46,772 nt of DNA from Planctomycetota bacterium (GCA_029777755.1 JAKORQ010000370.1:1-46772); one strand, 5' to 3'; positions 18,263-26,960 are shown, counted from the stretch's first letter. The notes: a model not told the origin generated them from the letters alone. Numbers and translations are program-made.

Positions 18263-19600
18263 TTACACCAGCATCATTGCCGGTTCTTCCATCAGACGGC
18301 GGAAGGTTTGCAGGAACTCGGCGGCCGCGGCGCCGTCGATGACGCGGTGGTCGGCCGAGAGCGTTACCGTCATGATGGTGCGGGCGACGAGCTGGTCGCC
18401 GCGGACGACCGCCCGCTTCTCGGCGGCCCCGATCGCCAGGATGGCCACCTCCGGCGGGTTGATGATGGCGGTGAACTGGCGGATGCCGAAGTTGCCCAGG
18501 TTGGAGATGGTGAACGTGCCGCCGGACATCTCCTCGCCCTTGAGCTTCTGCTGGCGGGCGCGCTCGATCAGGTCGGCCGTGCGCTGGCGAATCTCCTTCA
18601 GGCCCATCTGGTTGACGCCGCGGAGCACCGGAACAATCAGGCCATTGGGCAGAGCCACCGCGATGCCGATGTTCACATCGCCATGCAGGGTGATCTGCTG
18701 GCCATCGAAGGTGGCATTGATCGTCGGGTGCGCCTGGAGCGAAACGGCCAGTGCCTTGACGATGAAGTCGGCCAGCGAGAGACGGACGCCTTCCTTCTCC
18801 AGGATGGAGTTGAGCTTCTTGCGCAGATCGAGCACCGCCTCGCAGTCGATGTCGATGGTCTCGTAAAAGTGCGGCAGGTTCTGCTTGGATGCCTGTAGAC
18901 GCTGGGCGATGGTGGCCCGCATCTTGGTCATGGGCACAACCTGCTTCTCGCCGCTGGTGACTCGCGGCGGGAGGGGCGCTGCGGCAGCGGCAGGAGTGGC
19001 GGCAGGCTGCGGCTTTGCCATGGCGCCGGCGGCGGCCGCCTCGATATCCTTCTGCACGATGCGCCCGCCGGGGCCGGAGCCCTGGATGGTGGAAAGATCA
19101 ATGCCAAGCTCCTCTGCCATGCGCTTGGCGAGCGGCGAGGCGATGATGCGATCGGATTTCGTGGCCGGCTTCTGCGGCTCGGGAGCGGGGGCCGGGGCCT
19201 TGGCGGCCTGGGCGCGCTCCGGCTTTTCCTCCTCGGCGGCGCGGGTGCTGCCCTCTTCGCCGGGGGAAGTGTCCTGTTCCTTCGCCTGTGGCTTGGCGGC
19301 CGAGGCGGCAGCGCCGCCGGCCCCGCTGGCATACTGCTTCTTGATCTCGGCGGCGTCCTCACCCTTGGCGGCGAGCACGGCCAGCACCTGGCCGACCGCG
19401 ACCTTCTCGCCTTCCTTCACGAGGATGGCGGCCAGCGTGCCGTCATCAAATGCCTCCATGGGCATGGTTGCCTTGTCGGTCTCGATGTCGGCGATCTCTT
19501 CGCCGCTCTTGACCACTTCACCTTCCTTCTTTTTCCATTCGACCACGGTGCCTTCGGTCATGGTGTCCGAAAGCTGAGGCATTGTGATTTCAATCGGCAT
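18263..19600 (-). CDS. pdhC: pyruvate dehydrogenase E2, dihydrolipoyl acetyltransferase
   Basis: This 445-residue protein has the E2 order. A single lipoyl domain spans residues 1-76, with the lipoylated Lys43 in 'IETDKATMP'. An Ala/Pro-rich linker is followed by a peripheral subunit-binding domain at about 152-188 ('ASPLAKRMAEELGIDL', 'GSGPGGRIVQKDI'). The catalytic domain ends with 'LSADHRVIDGAAAAEFL', the His/Asp active site. It transfers the acetyl group from lipoamide to CoA in the cytoplasmic complex. ATG 19600 has a GGGAAGG ribosome site. It is last in the operon E1 alpha, E1 beta, E2, with 87 bases after E1 beta. No E3 (lpd) gene is in the window, so E3 must be encoded elsewhere. Confidence 0.96.
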   Translation of the reverse strand: MPIEITMPQLSDTMTEGTVVEWKKKEGEVVKSGEEIADIETDKATMPMEAFDDGTLAAILVKEGEKVAVGQVLAVLAAKGEDAAEIKKQYASGAGGAAASAAKPQAKEQDTSPGEEGSTRAAEEEKPERAQAAKAPAPAPEPQKPATKSDRIIASPLAKRMAEELGIDLSTIQGSGPGGRIVQKDIEAAAAGAMAKPQPAATPAAAAAPLPPRVTSGEKQVVPMTKMRATIAQRLQASKQNLPHFYETIDIDCEAVLDLRKKLNSILEKEGVRLSLADFIVKALAVSLQAHPTINATFDGQQITLHGDVNIGIAVALPNGLIVPVLRGVNQMGLKEIRQRTADLIERARQQKLKGEEMSGGTFTISNLGNFGIRQFTAIINPPEVAILAIGAAEKRAVVRGDQLVARTIMTVTLSADHRVIDGAAAAEFLQTFRRLMEEPAMMLV

Positions 19601-19687
19601 CGCTGCTTACCTTCCCTTATCCGTTCCGGGCATACATACAGGTGCATCAGCGGCCCTGGCGCTGGTGCCGGCCGCCTGCGCCGCACT

Positions 19688-20665
19688 CTAGCGGTAACAT
19701 ACTTCCTTAACCGCCGCCACCACTTTTTCCGGGTTCGGCTGCATCTGCAGCTCCAGGTAGTGATTGTACGGCGATGGCACATCTTCACTGCAGACCCGCT
19801 TCACGGGCGCATCCAGGTCATCGAAGCAGTGCTGGTAGACCTTCTCGAGGATGCCGGCGCCCATGCCGCAGTAAGGCCAGTCCTCATCGACGATCACGCA
19901 GCGATGCGTCTTGCGGATGGACTGGGAGATGGTCTGCTCATCCAGCGGGCGCAGCGTGCGCAGGTCGATCACCTCGGCGTCGATGTCCTCCGCCTCCAGC
20001 ATCTCGGCGGCCTTCAGGGCGTACTTCATGCACTTCGACCAGGAGATGATGGTGACATCGCTGCCGGTGCGCTTAACGTCGGCGACGCCCAGCGGCAGTG
20101 TGTACTCTTCTGCGGGCACTTCGCCGCGGTCGTTGAGCATCATTTCCGACTCAAGGAAGATCACCGGGTCGTCGCAGCGGATGGAAGTCTTGAGCAGGCC
20201 CTTGGCGTCGTAGGGATTGGAGGGCGCCACCACGATCAGGCCGGGGATACGGCTGTAGACCGCATCCATGCGGTGGCTGTGGGTGGCCCCGAGCTGGTGG
20301 GCGATGCCGTTACCGCCGCGGAAGACGATGGGGACGCGGAACTGGCCGCCGGACATATATCGCACGTTGGCGGCGTTGTTCACGAGCTGATCGATGGCGA
20401 CCCAGGAGAAGCTCCAGCTCATGAACTCCACGATGGGGCGCAACCCGCACATGGCCGCGCCAATTCCAAGGCCGCAGAACCCCGCCTCGCTGATGGGTGT
20501 ATCGATGATCCGCTTGGGGCCGAAGCGGGCCAGCATTCCTTCGCTGACCTTGTAGGCGCCGTTGTATTCGCCAACTTCCTCGCCCATGAGGAAGACAGTC
20601 TCATCTCGTTCCATTTCCTCCACCATCGCCTGGCGGAGGGCTTCTCTGAACTGGATCTCAGGCAT
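19688..20665 (-). CDS. pdhB: pyruvate dehydrogenase E1 component, beta subunit
   Basis: At 325 residues this is the usual length for E1 beta. Visible motifs are 'FLMGEEVGEYNGAYKVSEG', 'RIIDTPISEAGFCGLGIGAA', 'FMSWSFSWVAIDQLVNNAA' and 'SWSKCMKYALKAAEML'. The C-terminal domain shows 'EVIDLRTLRPLDEQTISQSI' and 'HRCVIVDEDWPYCGMG', which in the family help bind thiamine pyrophosphate and dock to E2. It pairs with the alpha subunit 30 bases upstream to decarboxylate pyruvate. A branched-chain oxo-acid dehydrogenase would look similar, but the motifs match pyruvate enzymes best. Confidence 0.95.
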   Translation of the reverse strand: MPEIQFREALRQAMVEEMERDETVFLMGEEVGEYNGAYKVSEGMLARFGPKRIIDTPISEAGFCGLGIGAAMCGLRPIVEFMSWSFSWVAIDQLVNNAANVRYMSGGQFRVPIVFRGGNGIAHQLGATHSHRMDAVYSRIPGLIVVAPSNPYDAKGLLKTSIRCDDPVIFLESEMMLNDRGEVPAEEYTLPLGVADVKRTGSDVTIISWSKCMKYALKAAEMLEAEDIDAEVIDLRTLRPLDEQTISQSIRKTHRCVIVDEDWPYCGMGAGILEKVYQHCFDDLDAPVKRVCSEDVPSPYNHYLELQMQPNPEKVVAAVKEVCYR

Positions 20666-20694
20666 AGCCGTTTTCTCGCTTTACTTCTCTTGCG

Positions 20695-21756
20695 TCATTT
20701 GTGCAGGGGATATTTCTCCGAGAGGATGTCCGTGTAGAGCTCCTCCGGCTCGGGGTGCGGGCTGGTGTCGGCGAACTTCACGGCCTCGTCGACGATCTGG
20801 CGCACCTCGGATTCCATCTCTTCCGAGTCCCTGGTGGTGATGATCCCCTGCTGGAGCAGGCGCTGTTCGTAGAGGATGATCGGGTCGCGCAGGCGGGCTC
20901 GTTCCAGCTCTTCCTTGCTGCGGTACTTCATGGCGTCCGACATCGAGTGGCCACGGAAGCGATAGGTGTTGGCCACGAGGTAGGTCGGGCCTTCACCCTT
21001 GCGGGCGCGCTCGGCCGCGTCGCCTACCACCTCGATCACCTCGTCGAGGTCGTTACCGTCGAAGGCGCGATAGGGCATGTTGTAGCCGCTGCCGCGACGC
21101 TCCAGCTCGCGCTCGGCGCTGGCGCGCTCGACCTGGGTTCCCATCGCCACCTTGTTGTTCTCGACGATGAATACCACCGGCAGACGCCAGAGGCTGGCGA
21201 GGTTAAGCGCCTCGTTATGTACGCCCTGGTTGATGGCACCATCGCCAAAGAGGGTGAAGCAGCAGCCGGGGATTCCCTTGTACTTCAGCGCGAATGCCGC
21301 ACCGGTGCCCAGCGGGATCTGCGAGCCGACGATGCCGTGGCCGCCGAGGTTGCCATTTTCCACTTCGAAGAAGTGCATGGAACCGCCCTTGCCCTTGGAG
21401 CAGCCGGTGGCGCGGCCGAACATCTCAGCCATGGCCGCCTTGGGATCCATGCCCAGGGCGAGGGAATGCCCGTGGTCGCGGTAAGCGGTGATGAGGTAGT
21501 CCTTGCCCTTCTGGAAGACCGCCGAGATACCAACGGCGACGGCCTCCTGCCCGCTGTACAGGTGGCAGAAACCGCCGATGCGCTGCCCGGGACGTGTGTA
21601 TTCCTGGTAGGTGCGCTCCTCAAAGCGGCGGATGAGCATCATCATCCGCAGCAGTTCCCTGGCACGCTCCTTACTCTTGGCCTTAATCTGCCGCTTTACC
21701 CGCGGCTGTTCCATCGTGTTTATACTCATATTGGCTGTTGGCTCCGTGACGTTCAT
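20695..21756 (-). CDS. pdhA: pyruvate dehydrogenase E1 component, alpha subunit
   Basis: About 353 residues from ATG 21756. The frame is open to 21999 but that N-terminus has no protein-like features. A second ATG at 21729 (after GGAG, 12-base spacing) is also possible. The thiamine pyrophosphate motif is clear: 'TLFGDGAINQGVHNEALNLASLW...VENN'. The phosphorylation-loop region reads 'YNMPYRAFDGNDLDEV' and 'YRFRGHSMSDAMKYRSKEEL'. 'YLITAYRDHGHSLALG' and 'GKGGSMHFFEVENGNLGGHG' are also typical. This is the first gene of the operon; a TATAAT box lies about 135 bases upstream. Confidence 0.95.
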   Translation of the reverse strand: MNVTEPTANMSINTMEQPRVKRQIKAKSKERARELLRMMMLIRRFEERTYQEYTRPGQRIGGFCHLYSGQEAVAVGISAVFQKGKDYLITAYRDHGHSLALGMDPKAAMAEMFGRATGCSKGKGGSMHFFEVENGNLGGHGIVGSQIPLGTGAAFALKYKGIPGCCFTLFGDGAINQGVHNEALNLASLWRLPVVFIVENNKVAMGTQVERASAERELERRGSGYNMPYRAFDGNDLDEVIEVVGDAAERARKGEGPTYLVANTYRFRGHSMSDAMKYRSKEELERARLRDPIILYEQRLLQQGIITTRDSEEMESEVRQIVDEAVKFADTSPHPEPEELYTDILSEKYPLHK

Positions 21757-21897
21757 GGCAGTCGCCGGCGGTCGATAGTAACCGGTAACCGCCACGGGAG
21801 GCGACTTACTGGCGCCCACGCGTATCCGGCTTAGTATGCGACATAGTCGCCTGGAGGTACAGTCGCGTACGATCCCGCCGGACGGTGACCCATTATA
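21757..21897 (-). promoter_or_regulatory. putative promoter and leader of the pdh operon
   Basis: A perfect TATAAT (-10) is read on the minus strand at 21892-21897, but no good -35 hexamer sits 16-18 bases before it. The leader of about 130 bases contains a perfect short hairpin (GCGAC/GTCGC, 21838-21850) and a tandem seven-base repeat (GTAACCG twice on the plus strand, 21778-21791). Either could be a regulator site. Confidence 0.4.
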
Positions 21898-22027
21898 GGC
21901 AAACAAACTGCGATAAAGCGGTTCGTTGAGCCGGCTTACAACTCGGCCGCAACTATTCAATCTTGTACGTGTCCGGCGCTTGCCAAGCGTGATCTGCAAT
22001 ACCTTCGCCTACCGCTTCTGGCATTAG

Positions 22028-23338
22028 TTATACAAAGATTTCCCTCGCAAGTCTGATGAACTCCTCGCCGCGCTGCTCAAAGTTGTCAAACTGGTCGTAA
22101 CTGGAGCATCCGGGGGAGAGCAGGACGATATCCCCATTCGAGGCGATCTGCTTAGCCATGTGTAAAGCGTGTGTAAGAGTGCCGGGCTCGTACACGGCGG
22201 CAAATTCGGGGTGCCGCTCGCGGATGAGGGCGGCGATCTTTTGCCCGGTGTCGCCTATGCACATCGCTGCCCTGGCGCGGGTGGCGAGGGCGTCGGCCAG
22301 TGCCTCAAACGGCAGCAGCTTGTCCTTGCCGCCGACGATCTGGATCACCCGGCCACGGGGAAATGACCGCAGCGCGGCCGCGGCCGCCTCCGGGATGGTG
22401 GCGATCGAGTCATTGTAGAACCGCACGCCGGCGTACTCATGCACGAGCTGGAGCCGATGGGGCATTCCCTGGAAATGCCGCACTGCTTCCTGGGCGGTCG
22501 ACCATTCCACCCCCAGGCAACTGGCGGCGGCGAAGGCGGCCTGGGCGTTCAACTGGTTATGTTCGCCGGGAAGCTCCAGCTCGAATCGCCGCCGGCCGGC
22601 GATGCCGTACCAGACGATCTGCGCCCGGGTGTGGCCTGCCCACTCGCGGGCTATGTCGCTGGCTTCATCCAGCACGGCGAAATCCTCGGGCTGCTGATGC
22701 TCAATGATCTGTCGCTTGGCCGCCAGGTACTGCTCCTGTGTGCCGTGCCAGTCGAGGTGATCGCTGCCGAGCATGGTGAGCAGGGCAACATGCGGCCGCC
22801 ATCTCGCTTCGCCGAGGTACTGGAGCATGAAGCTGGAGAGTTCCAGCAGCACGATCTGCCCATCGCGCATCGCAGGCAGATCGAACAGCAGCGACTTGCC
22901 GATGTTTCCCCCCAGCCAGCAGTGGTATTTCGCCTGGAGCATCTTCGCCAGCAGGGTGCTGGTGGTGCTCTTGCCCTTGGTGCCGCTGACGGCAACGACC
23001 GGCAGCGGGCAACGCTCCAGGAACAGGCATATCTCGGTGGTCACCGGCACTTTGTGCGAGCGGGCGGCCTGCAGGTACTCGTTGGTCGGCGGGATGGCCG
23101 GCGATGCCACCACCAGGTCGCAGTCGGTAAAGTCGCTTTGGCGATGCTCCCCGAGGCGGAACTGGATCGGATAGCCATCGAGCTGGCGGATGGAGGCGGC
23201 GAGCTTGTCGGCCGGGGACTTGTCCGTCACCAGCACCTTTGCGCCATGTTGCGCCAGCCACTGGGCGGCCGCGATGGCACCGCCAAACCTTCCCAGGCCG
23301 GCGACGGTTACATGTTTGTTTGCAAATTGACCATCCAT
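22028..23338 (-). CDS. murD: UDP-N-acetylmuramoyl-L-alanine:D-glutamate ligase MurD
   Basis: ATG 23338 gives a 436-residue protein beginning with the N-terminal Rossmann-like domain ('VTVAGLGRFGGAIAAAQWL'). The longer frame to 23512 has a non-protein-like lead. The P-loop is 'SGTKGKSTTSTLLAKM'. Central signatures are 'LELSSFMLQYL' and 'GSDHLDWHGTQEQYLAAK', and C-terminal ones are 'PHRLQLVHEYAGVRFYNDS' and 'LSPGCSSYDQFDNFEQRG'. MurD adds D-glutamate to UDP-MurNAc-L-Ala in the cytoplasm, so the organism makes peptidoglycan precursors. The usual Lys after 'NDS' is Ile here ('NDSIATIPEA'); I believe some MurD clades share this. No other mur genes are nearby. Confidence 0.93.
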   Translation of the reverse strand: MDGQFANKHVTVAGLGRFGGAIAAAQWLAQHGAKVLVTDKSPADKLAASIRQLDGYPIQFRLGEHRQSDFTDCDLVVASPAIPPTNEYLQAARSHKVPVTTEICLFLERCPLPVVAVSGTKGKSTTSTLLAKMLQAKYHCWLGGNIGKSLLFDLPAMRDGQIVLLELSSFMLQYLGEARWRPHVALLTMLGSDHLDWHGTQEQYLAAKRQIIEHQQPEDFAVLDEASDIAREWAGHTRAQIVWYGIAGRRRFELELPGEHNQLNAQAAFAAASCLGVEWSTAQEAVRHFQGMPHRLQLVHEYAGVRFYNDSIATIPEAAAAALRSFPRGRVIQIVGGKDKLLPFEALADALATRARAAMCIGDTGQKIAALIRERHPEFAAVYEPGTLTHALHMAKQIASNGDIVLLSPGCSSYDQFDNFEQRGEEFIRLAREIFV

Positions 23339-23402
23339 GATCGCGATCTGTCCGTTCGTGAAGGAGCGATGTTTGTACGATCTCGCCCGCCGCGCGGCAT
23401 TA

Positions 23403-23978
23403 TCAGCTCGTGGGCAAGTCCGGGCAAATGGCCGATGGCTTAAGCCATGCCAGAAGCTCGCGGTTGCCCTTGGCGCCAAGGATGGGGCTGTCGGTGAGGC
23501 CCAGAAGTTCAAACCCGGCGGCCGCGATGTCAGCCTTCACCGCCTCCAGCACTCCTGGCAGATGCTCCTCCAGCAGGACGCCCTTGCGCAGCATGGATGG
23601 ATGCGCCTCGTAGTGCGGCTTGATGAGCGATATCACTTCGCCGGGGGAAGCGAGCAATCTTCGAGCGGCCGGCAGGATGTGCTTCTGCTTTGTCCACGCC
23701 ACGTCGATGGATATGAATGACACCTTCTCCGGCAGCGTCGCGTGCATGGCGTTGGTGCGCTCCATGACAACGACGCGCGGATCCTTGCGCAGCTTGTAGT
23801 CCAGCACACCGTAGCCGGTGTCGATGGCGTAGACCTTCGTTGCCCCGCGCTGCAGCAGGCAGTCGACGAACCCGCCGGTGTTGGAGCCGAGGTCGGCGCA
23901 GGTTAGCCCCGCCACGTCAACGGCGAAGGTGGCGATGGCATGTTCCAGTTTCTGCCCGGCCCGGGAAACAAATGGCAT
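23403..23978 (-). CDS. TlyA-like FtsJ-fold rRNA methyltransferase lacking the S4 domain
   Basis: ATG 23978 with a GGAGA site nine bases upstream is the best start (191 residues); the frame itself opens at 24014. The N-terminus 'MPFVSRAGQKLEHAI' is the junction that in TlyA follows an S4 RNA-binding domain. Then come the SAM-binding 'CADLGSNTGGFVDCLLQRGA' and 'VYAIDTGYGVLDYKLR', 'ERTNAM', 'SFISIDVAW', and the catalytic 'VISLIKPHYEA'. TlyA proteins methylate 2'-OH groups of rRNA cytidines. The usual N-terminal S4 domain of about 60 residues is missing, so the protein is about 70 residues short. The spacing to murD is 64 bases. Confidence 0.85.
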   Translation of the reverse strand: MPFVSRAGQKLEHAIATFAVDVAGLTCADLGSNTGGFVDCLLQRGATKVYAIDTGYGVLDYKLRKDPRVVVMERTNAMHATLPEKVSFISIDVAWTKQKHILPAARRLLASPGEVISLIKPHYEAHPSMLRKGVLLEEHLPGVLEAVKADIAAAGFELLGLTDSPILGAKGNRELLAWLKPSAICPDLPTS

Positions 23979-24065
23979 TCGGACGATTCTCCACTGTTGC
24001 CCGGCGATTTCCAAGCAAACGTGCGCGGTCGTGACGGAAGGGCGTTTTTTTAGTAGCGTCGAGAC

Positions 24066-24911
24066 ATGCCGCGATTCGCATTCTCATCCAACGCGTTCAA
24101 GAAGACGGACATATTCGAGGCCGCCCGGCAGATCGCCGACGCCGGCTTTGCCGCCCTGGAGGTCATGGCGGACGTTCCCCACGCATACCCGGCTAACTTT
24201 CAGGAGGCCGACCGAGACAGGCTCAAGCAGCTGCTGGCGGAACTGAAGCTGGAGGTGAGCAACGTCAATGCGTTCACGCTGTTTGCCTGCGGCGACACCT
24301 ATCACCCCACCTGGATCGAGGCAGATGAAGCGCAGCGGAAGATCCGCATCGATCACACCATCGGGGCGGTCGAGCTGGCGGCGGAGCTGTCGGCCAGGAC
24401 GGTGAGCATCCAGCCCGGCGGGCCGACGATCGGGACGGGGCTGAGTTTCGAGCAGGCGGCGAAGCTGTTCGCCGAGGGGCTGGAGAAGGTGCTGCCCACG
24501 GCTCGCAGGCTGGGCGTTACCATCGCCATCGAGCCGGAACCGGGGCTGCTGATACAGGATGTGGCCGAGTATGTGCGGTTCAAGCGCGAGTTCTTCGCCG
24601 ACGAGCCGCACATCGCGATGAATTGCGACCTGGGCCACCTCTACTGCGTTGGGGACGACCCGGAGCAGGTGGTGCGCCAGCAGCGTGAGCAGATCGCACA
24701 CATCCACCTGGAGGATATCGCCGCCAACCGAGTGCATCAGCACCTGCCGCTGGGCAAAGGGGCGATGAACATCCCGGCCATCCTGAAGGCGATCGACCAG
24801 ACGGGATACCAGGGCTGGGTGACGGTGGAACTGTATCCGTACGTGAGCGAGGCGGGCGTGGTGGCAAGGGAGGCGAGGCAGTACCTGAGAGGCGTGGGAT
24901 ATGTTGATTGA
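24066..24911 (+). CDS. sugar phosphate isomerase/epimerase-like TIM-barrel protein
   Basis: This 281-residue single-domain protein is of the xylose-isomerase-like/AP-endonuclease-2 superfamily. Motifs include 'FSSNAFKKTDIFEAARQI', 'FAALEVMADVPHAYP', 'TVSIQPGGP', 'VTIAIEPEPGLL', 'MNCDLGHLYCVGDDPEQVV' and 'AHIHLEDIAANRVHQHLPLGKG'. The Glu, Asp and His residues in these strands are the usual metal ligands. The substrate is unknown; relatives isomerise sugars, sugar acids or inositol derivatives. It is divergent from the TlyA-like gene, with 87 bases between the starts. No clear ribosome site precedes the ATG. Confidence 0.85.
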   Translation: MPRFAFSSNAFKKTDIFEAARQIADAGFAALEVMADVPHAYPANFQEADRDRLKQLLAELKLEVSNVNAFTLFACGDTYHPTWIEADEAQRKIRIDHTIGAVELAAELSARTVSIQPGGPTIGTGLSFEQAAKLFAEGLEKVLPTARRLGVTIAIEPEPGLLIQDVAEYVRFKREFFADEPHIAMNCDLGHLYCVGDDPEQVVRQQREQIAHIHLEDIAANRVHQHLPLGKGAMNIPAILKAIDQTGYQGWVTVELYPYVSEAGVVAREARQYLRGVGYVD

Positions 24912-25047
24912 CCCGGCGCAGTGGGCCTTTGACTCCTGAACGTATCTTCGCCGAGGACTTGCCTGACAGATCCGGCGGGACTGCTCCACGTCCGATCAGC
25001 AGACCCGCTTTCTACTTTGGCTCCAAATGTGGTAATGTTCAGGTCCC

Positions 25048-25989
25048 ATGATCAAGGTATTTGTCGACGGCCAGGAAGGCACAACCGGACTGAAGATTCA
25101 CGAGCGTCTGGCGGGGCGGTCTGACATTGAGATCCTCCAGATCGACCCGGAAAAGCGCAAAGACCCCCAGGCGCGCGCCCAGCTCCTGAACGCCTCGGAC
25201 ATCTCGTTCCTCTGCCTGCCTGACGTCGCTTCCCGCGAGTCGGCGGCGCTGGTCACCAACCCCAATACGCGCCTGATCGACGCCAGCACCGCCCATCGCA
25301 CCGACCCGGCCTGGACGTATGGCTTCCCCGAGCTTGCCCCCGGGCAGCGCGAGGCCATCCGTCACAGCAAGCGCATCGCCGTTCCCGGCTGCCACGCCAC
25401 CGGGTTTGTCGCGCTGGTCTACCCGCTCGTGAAGCTGGAAGTGATCGCACCTGACTACCCGGTCACGTGCCACTCCATCACCGGCTACTCCGGCGGCGGC
25501 AAGAAGCTCATCGCCGCCTACGAGGATCCCAACCGCCGCTACGGCTTCAAGGCCCCGCGGCAGTACGCCCTGGGGCTGAAGCACAAGCACCTGCCGGAGA
25601 TGCAGAAGATCGCCGGGCTGACTATGCCGCCGGTCTTTGATCCCATCTGCGGCGATTTCTACCAGGGAATGGCCGTCTCGATCCCGCTGCATACGCACCT
25701 GCTGAAAAATCCCATGGGCGCCAAGCAGATGCATGAGTTGTTCGCCGAGTATTACGCGAATCAGCGGTTCGTGCGGGTGATGCCGTTTGATGATGAGTCC
25801 AACCTCGATGCCGGCTTCCTGGACCCCACCGAGTGCAACGGTACCAACCGCATGGACATCTTCGTGTTCGGCCACGATACGCAGATCATACTGATCGCGC
25901 GGCTCGACAACCTCGGCAAGGGAGCCAGCGGGGCGGCCGTGCAGTGCATGAACATCGCCATCGGGGCCGACGAGGGAGCGGGACTGTAA
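25048..25989 (+). CDS. argC: N-acetyl-gamma-glutamyl-phosphate reductase, type 2
   Basis: This 313-residue enzyme has the short ArgC2 form. It shows the NADP-binding N-terminus 'VFVDGQEGTTGLKIHERL', then 'FLCLPDVASRESAALV', and the active-site Cys115 in 'IAVPGCHATGF'. It continues 'GYSGGGKKLIAAYED', and the C-terminal half has 'RFVRVMPFD' and 'FGHDTQIILIARLDNLGKGASGAAVQ', also characteristic. It reduces N-acetyl-glutamyl-phosphate to the semialdehyde in arginine synthesis. No other arg gene is adjacent. Confidence 0.95.
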   Translation: MIKVFVDGQEGTTGLKIHERLAGRSDIEILQIDPEKRKDPQARAQLLNASDISFLCLPDVASRESAALVTNPNTRLIDASTAHRTDPAWTYGFPELAPGQREAIRHSKRIAVPGCHATGFVALVYPLVKLEVIAPDYPVTCHSITGYSGGGKKLIAAYEDPNRRYGFKAPRQYALGLKHKHLPEMQKIAGLTMPPVFDPICGDFYQGMAVSIPLHTHLLKNPMGAKQMHELFAEYYANQRFVRVMPFDDESNLDAGFLDPTECNGTNRMDIFVFGHDTQIILIARLDNLGKGASGAAVQCMNIAIGADEGAGL

Positions 25990-26041
25990 CTGGCCCGATC
26001 CGGCGTTCTGCTGACGGCGACCGTGGCATAGAATCGCCGCC

Positions 26042-26635
26042 ATGGTGCATAAGTTCCTGGAGGTGCTGATCCCGCTGATCGTGGCGATCGACCCGCTGGG
26101 AATAATCCCGGTCTACGTGGGTATGACCGCCCACCTTACGCCCAGGCGCCGGCTTCAGGTGAGCCTGGAGGCGATCGGCACCGGGCTGATCGTGTGCGTT
26201 GGCTTCATGTTCCTGGGGCAGACGCTATTCCACTTTCTTCGCGTGAGCGACACCGACTTCCGTATCGCCGGAGGAGTGATCCTGCTGGTGCTGGCGGTGC
26301 TGGATCTGCTGATCGTCGGCAAGGCGGCCGTCCATGAACAGGAGATCGACGGCATCGTTCCCCTGGGATTGCCGCTGATCGCCGGCCCGGCCGCCATGAC
26401 CACGGTGCTGGTGCTGTCCGGCGACCCTGACCTTGGTTACCGCTGGACGCTGGTGGGAATCTTCGTCACCTTCCTGATGCTGGCGGTCGGCCTGCTGCTC
26501 TCGCAACAGATAGTGCGCCTGGTTGGCATGAACACGCTCAAGGCATTCTCCAAGCTGGTGATGGTGCTGCTGGCGGCGATCGCGGTGAACTTCATCCGCA
26601 CGGGCATTGCCGATGCGATCAGGGAAATGAAGTGA
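26042..26635 (+). CDS. MarC family integral membrane protein
   Basis: This 197-residue protein has six hydrophobic helices and the MarC/YhgN family motifs: 'LIPLIVAIDPLGIIPVYVGMT', 'DFRIAGGVILLVLAVLDLL', 'PLGLPLIAGPAAMTTVLVLS', and a final helix pair. It is likely an inner-membrane protein, possibly a transporter; despite the name it has no proven antibiotic role. It lies 52 bases after argC. GATTTTCGATT-type repeats begin right after its stop. Confidence 0.9.
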   Translation: MVHKFLEVLIPLIVAIDPLGIIPVYVGMTAHLTPRRRLQVSLEAIGTGLIVCVGFMFLGQTLFHFLRVSDTDFRIAGGVILLVLAVLDLLIVGKAAVHEQEIDGIVPLGLPLIAGPAAMTTVLVLSGDPDLGYRWTLVGIFVTFLMLAVGLLLSQQIVRLVGMNTLKAFSKLVMVLLAAIAVNFIRTGIADAIREMK

Positions 26636-26640
26636 TTCTT

Positions 26641-26668
26641 GATTTTCGATTGTCGATTTGCGATTTGG
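26641..26668 (+). repeat. GATTTTCGATT-type low-complexity repeat
   Basis: Tandem degenerate units of the form GATTTtCGATT start within ten bases of the marC stop. The same motif follows the stop of the Wzt-like gene at 46456-46479, in the same orientation relative to the gene. Confidence 0.6.
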
Positions 26669-26700
26669 TTTTTCGGGGCGGTTAGGCTGAATTCGACGCA

Positions 26701-26827
26701 AAGTGGAGCGGGCGGTTTCCGCCCGCGGGAAGTAAGGTGATCTTGGCGGAAACTCGCTTCCAAATATGCATGACGCTCGGGCAGACTTCTGCCGATTCGA
26801 AGTCCCGCAGGACAAGCCGCTCCACTT
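26701..26827. repeat. MITE-like 127-base element, dispersed repeat copy B
   Basis: AAGTGGAGCGG (26701-26711) and CCGCTCCACTT (26817-26827) are perfect inverted ends. Just inside the left end is a perfect eight-base hairpin (GCGGGCGG/CCGCCCGC, 26708-26726). Near the right end is another (GACTTC/GAAGTC, 26784-26804), and then a block shared with copies A and C. No coding frame is inside. The structure resembles a small non-autonomous palindromic element. Confidence 0.65.
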
Positions 26828-26894
26828 GGGGTTGAGCCGCTCCAGTCGATGAGTGGGCCGCCGTAGCTGATTTCTTCCCGCCCATCGTGAAACT

Positions 26895-26925
26895 AAAAAC
26901 CCCGGCTATGGTTACCGGGGTTTTT
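26895..26925 (-). terminator. rho-independent terminator of the HU gene
   Basis: AAAAACCCCGG (26895-26905) and CCGGGGTTTTT (26915-26925) form a perfect 11-base stem with a nine-base loop. On the minus strand it lies 35 bases past the HU stop and ends in a T run. Confidence 0.88.
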
Positions 26926-26960
26926 ACGCTGTTTTTACAGATGTTGGACGGATGGCTGAT

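Larger units (their letters stand above)
26636..26894. other. intergenic repeat-rich region
   Basis: The region between marC and the HU terminator holds no gene. It starts with a GATTTTCGATT-type low-complexity stretch (26641-26668), then a 127-base element bounded by perfect 11-base inverted repeats (26701-26827), then unremarkable sequence. Confidence 0.6.

Noticed and set aside
20701..21834. 377-codon open frame on the plus strand
   Set aside because: Antisense to the E1 alpha gene, which has all thiamine-binding motifs.
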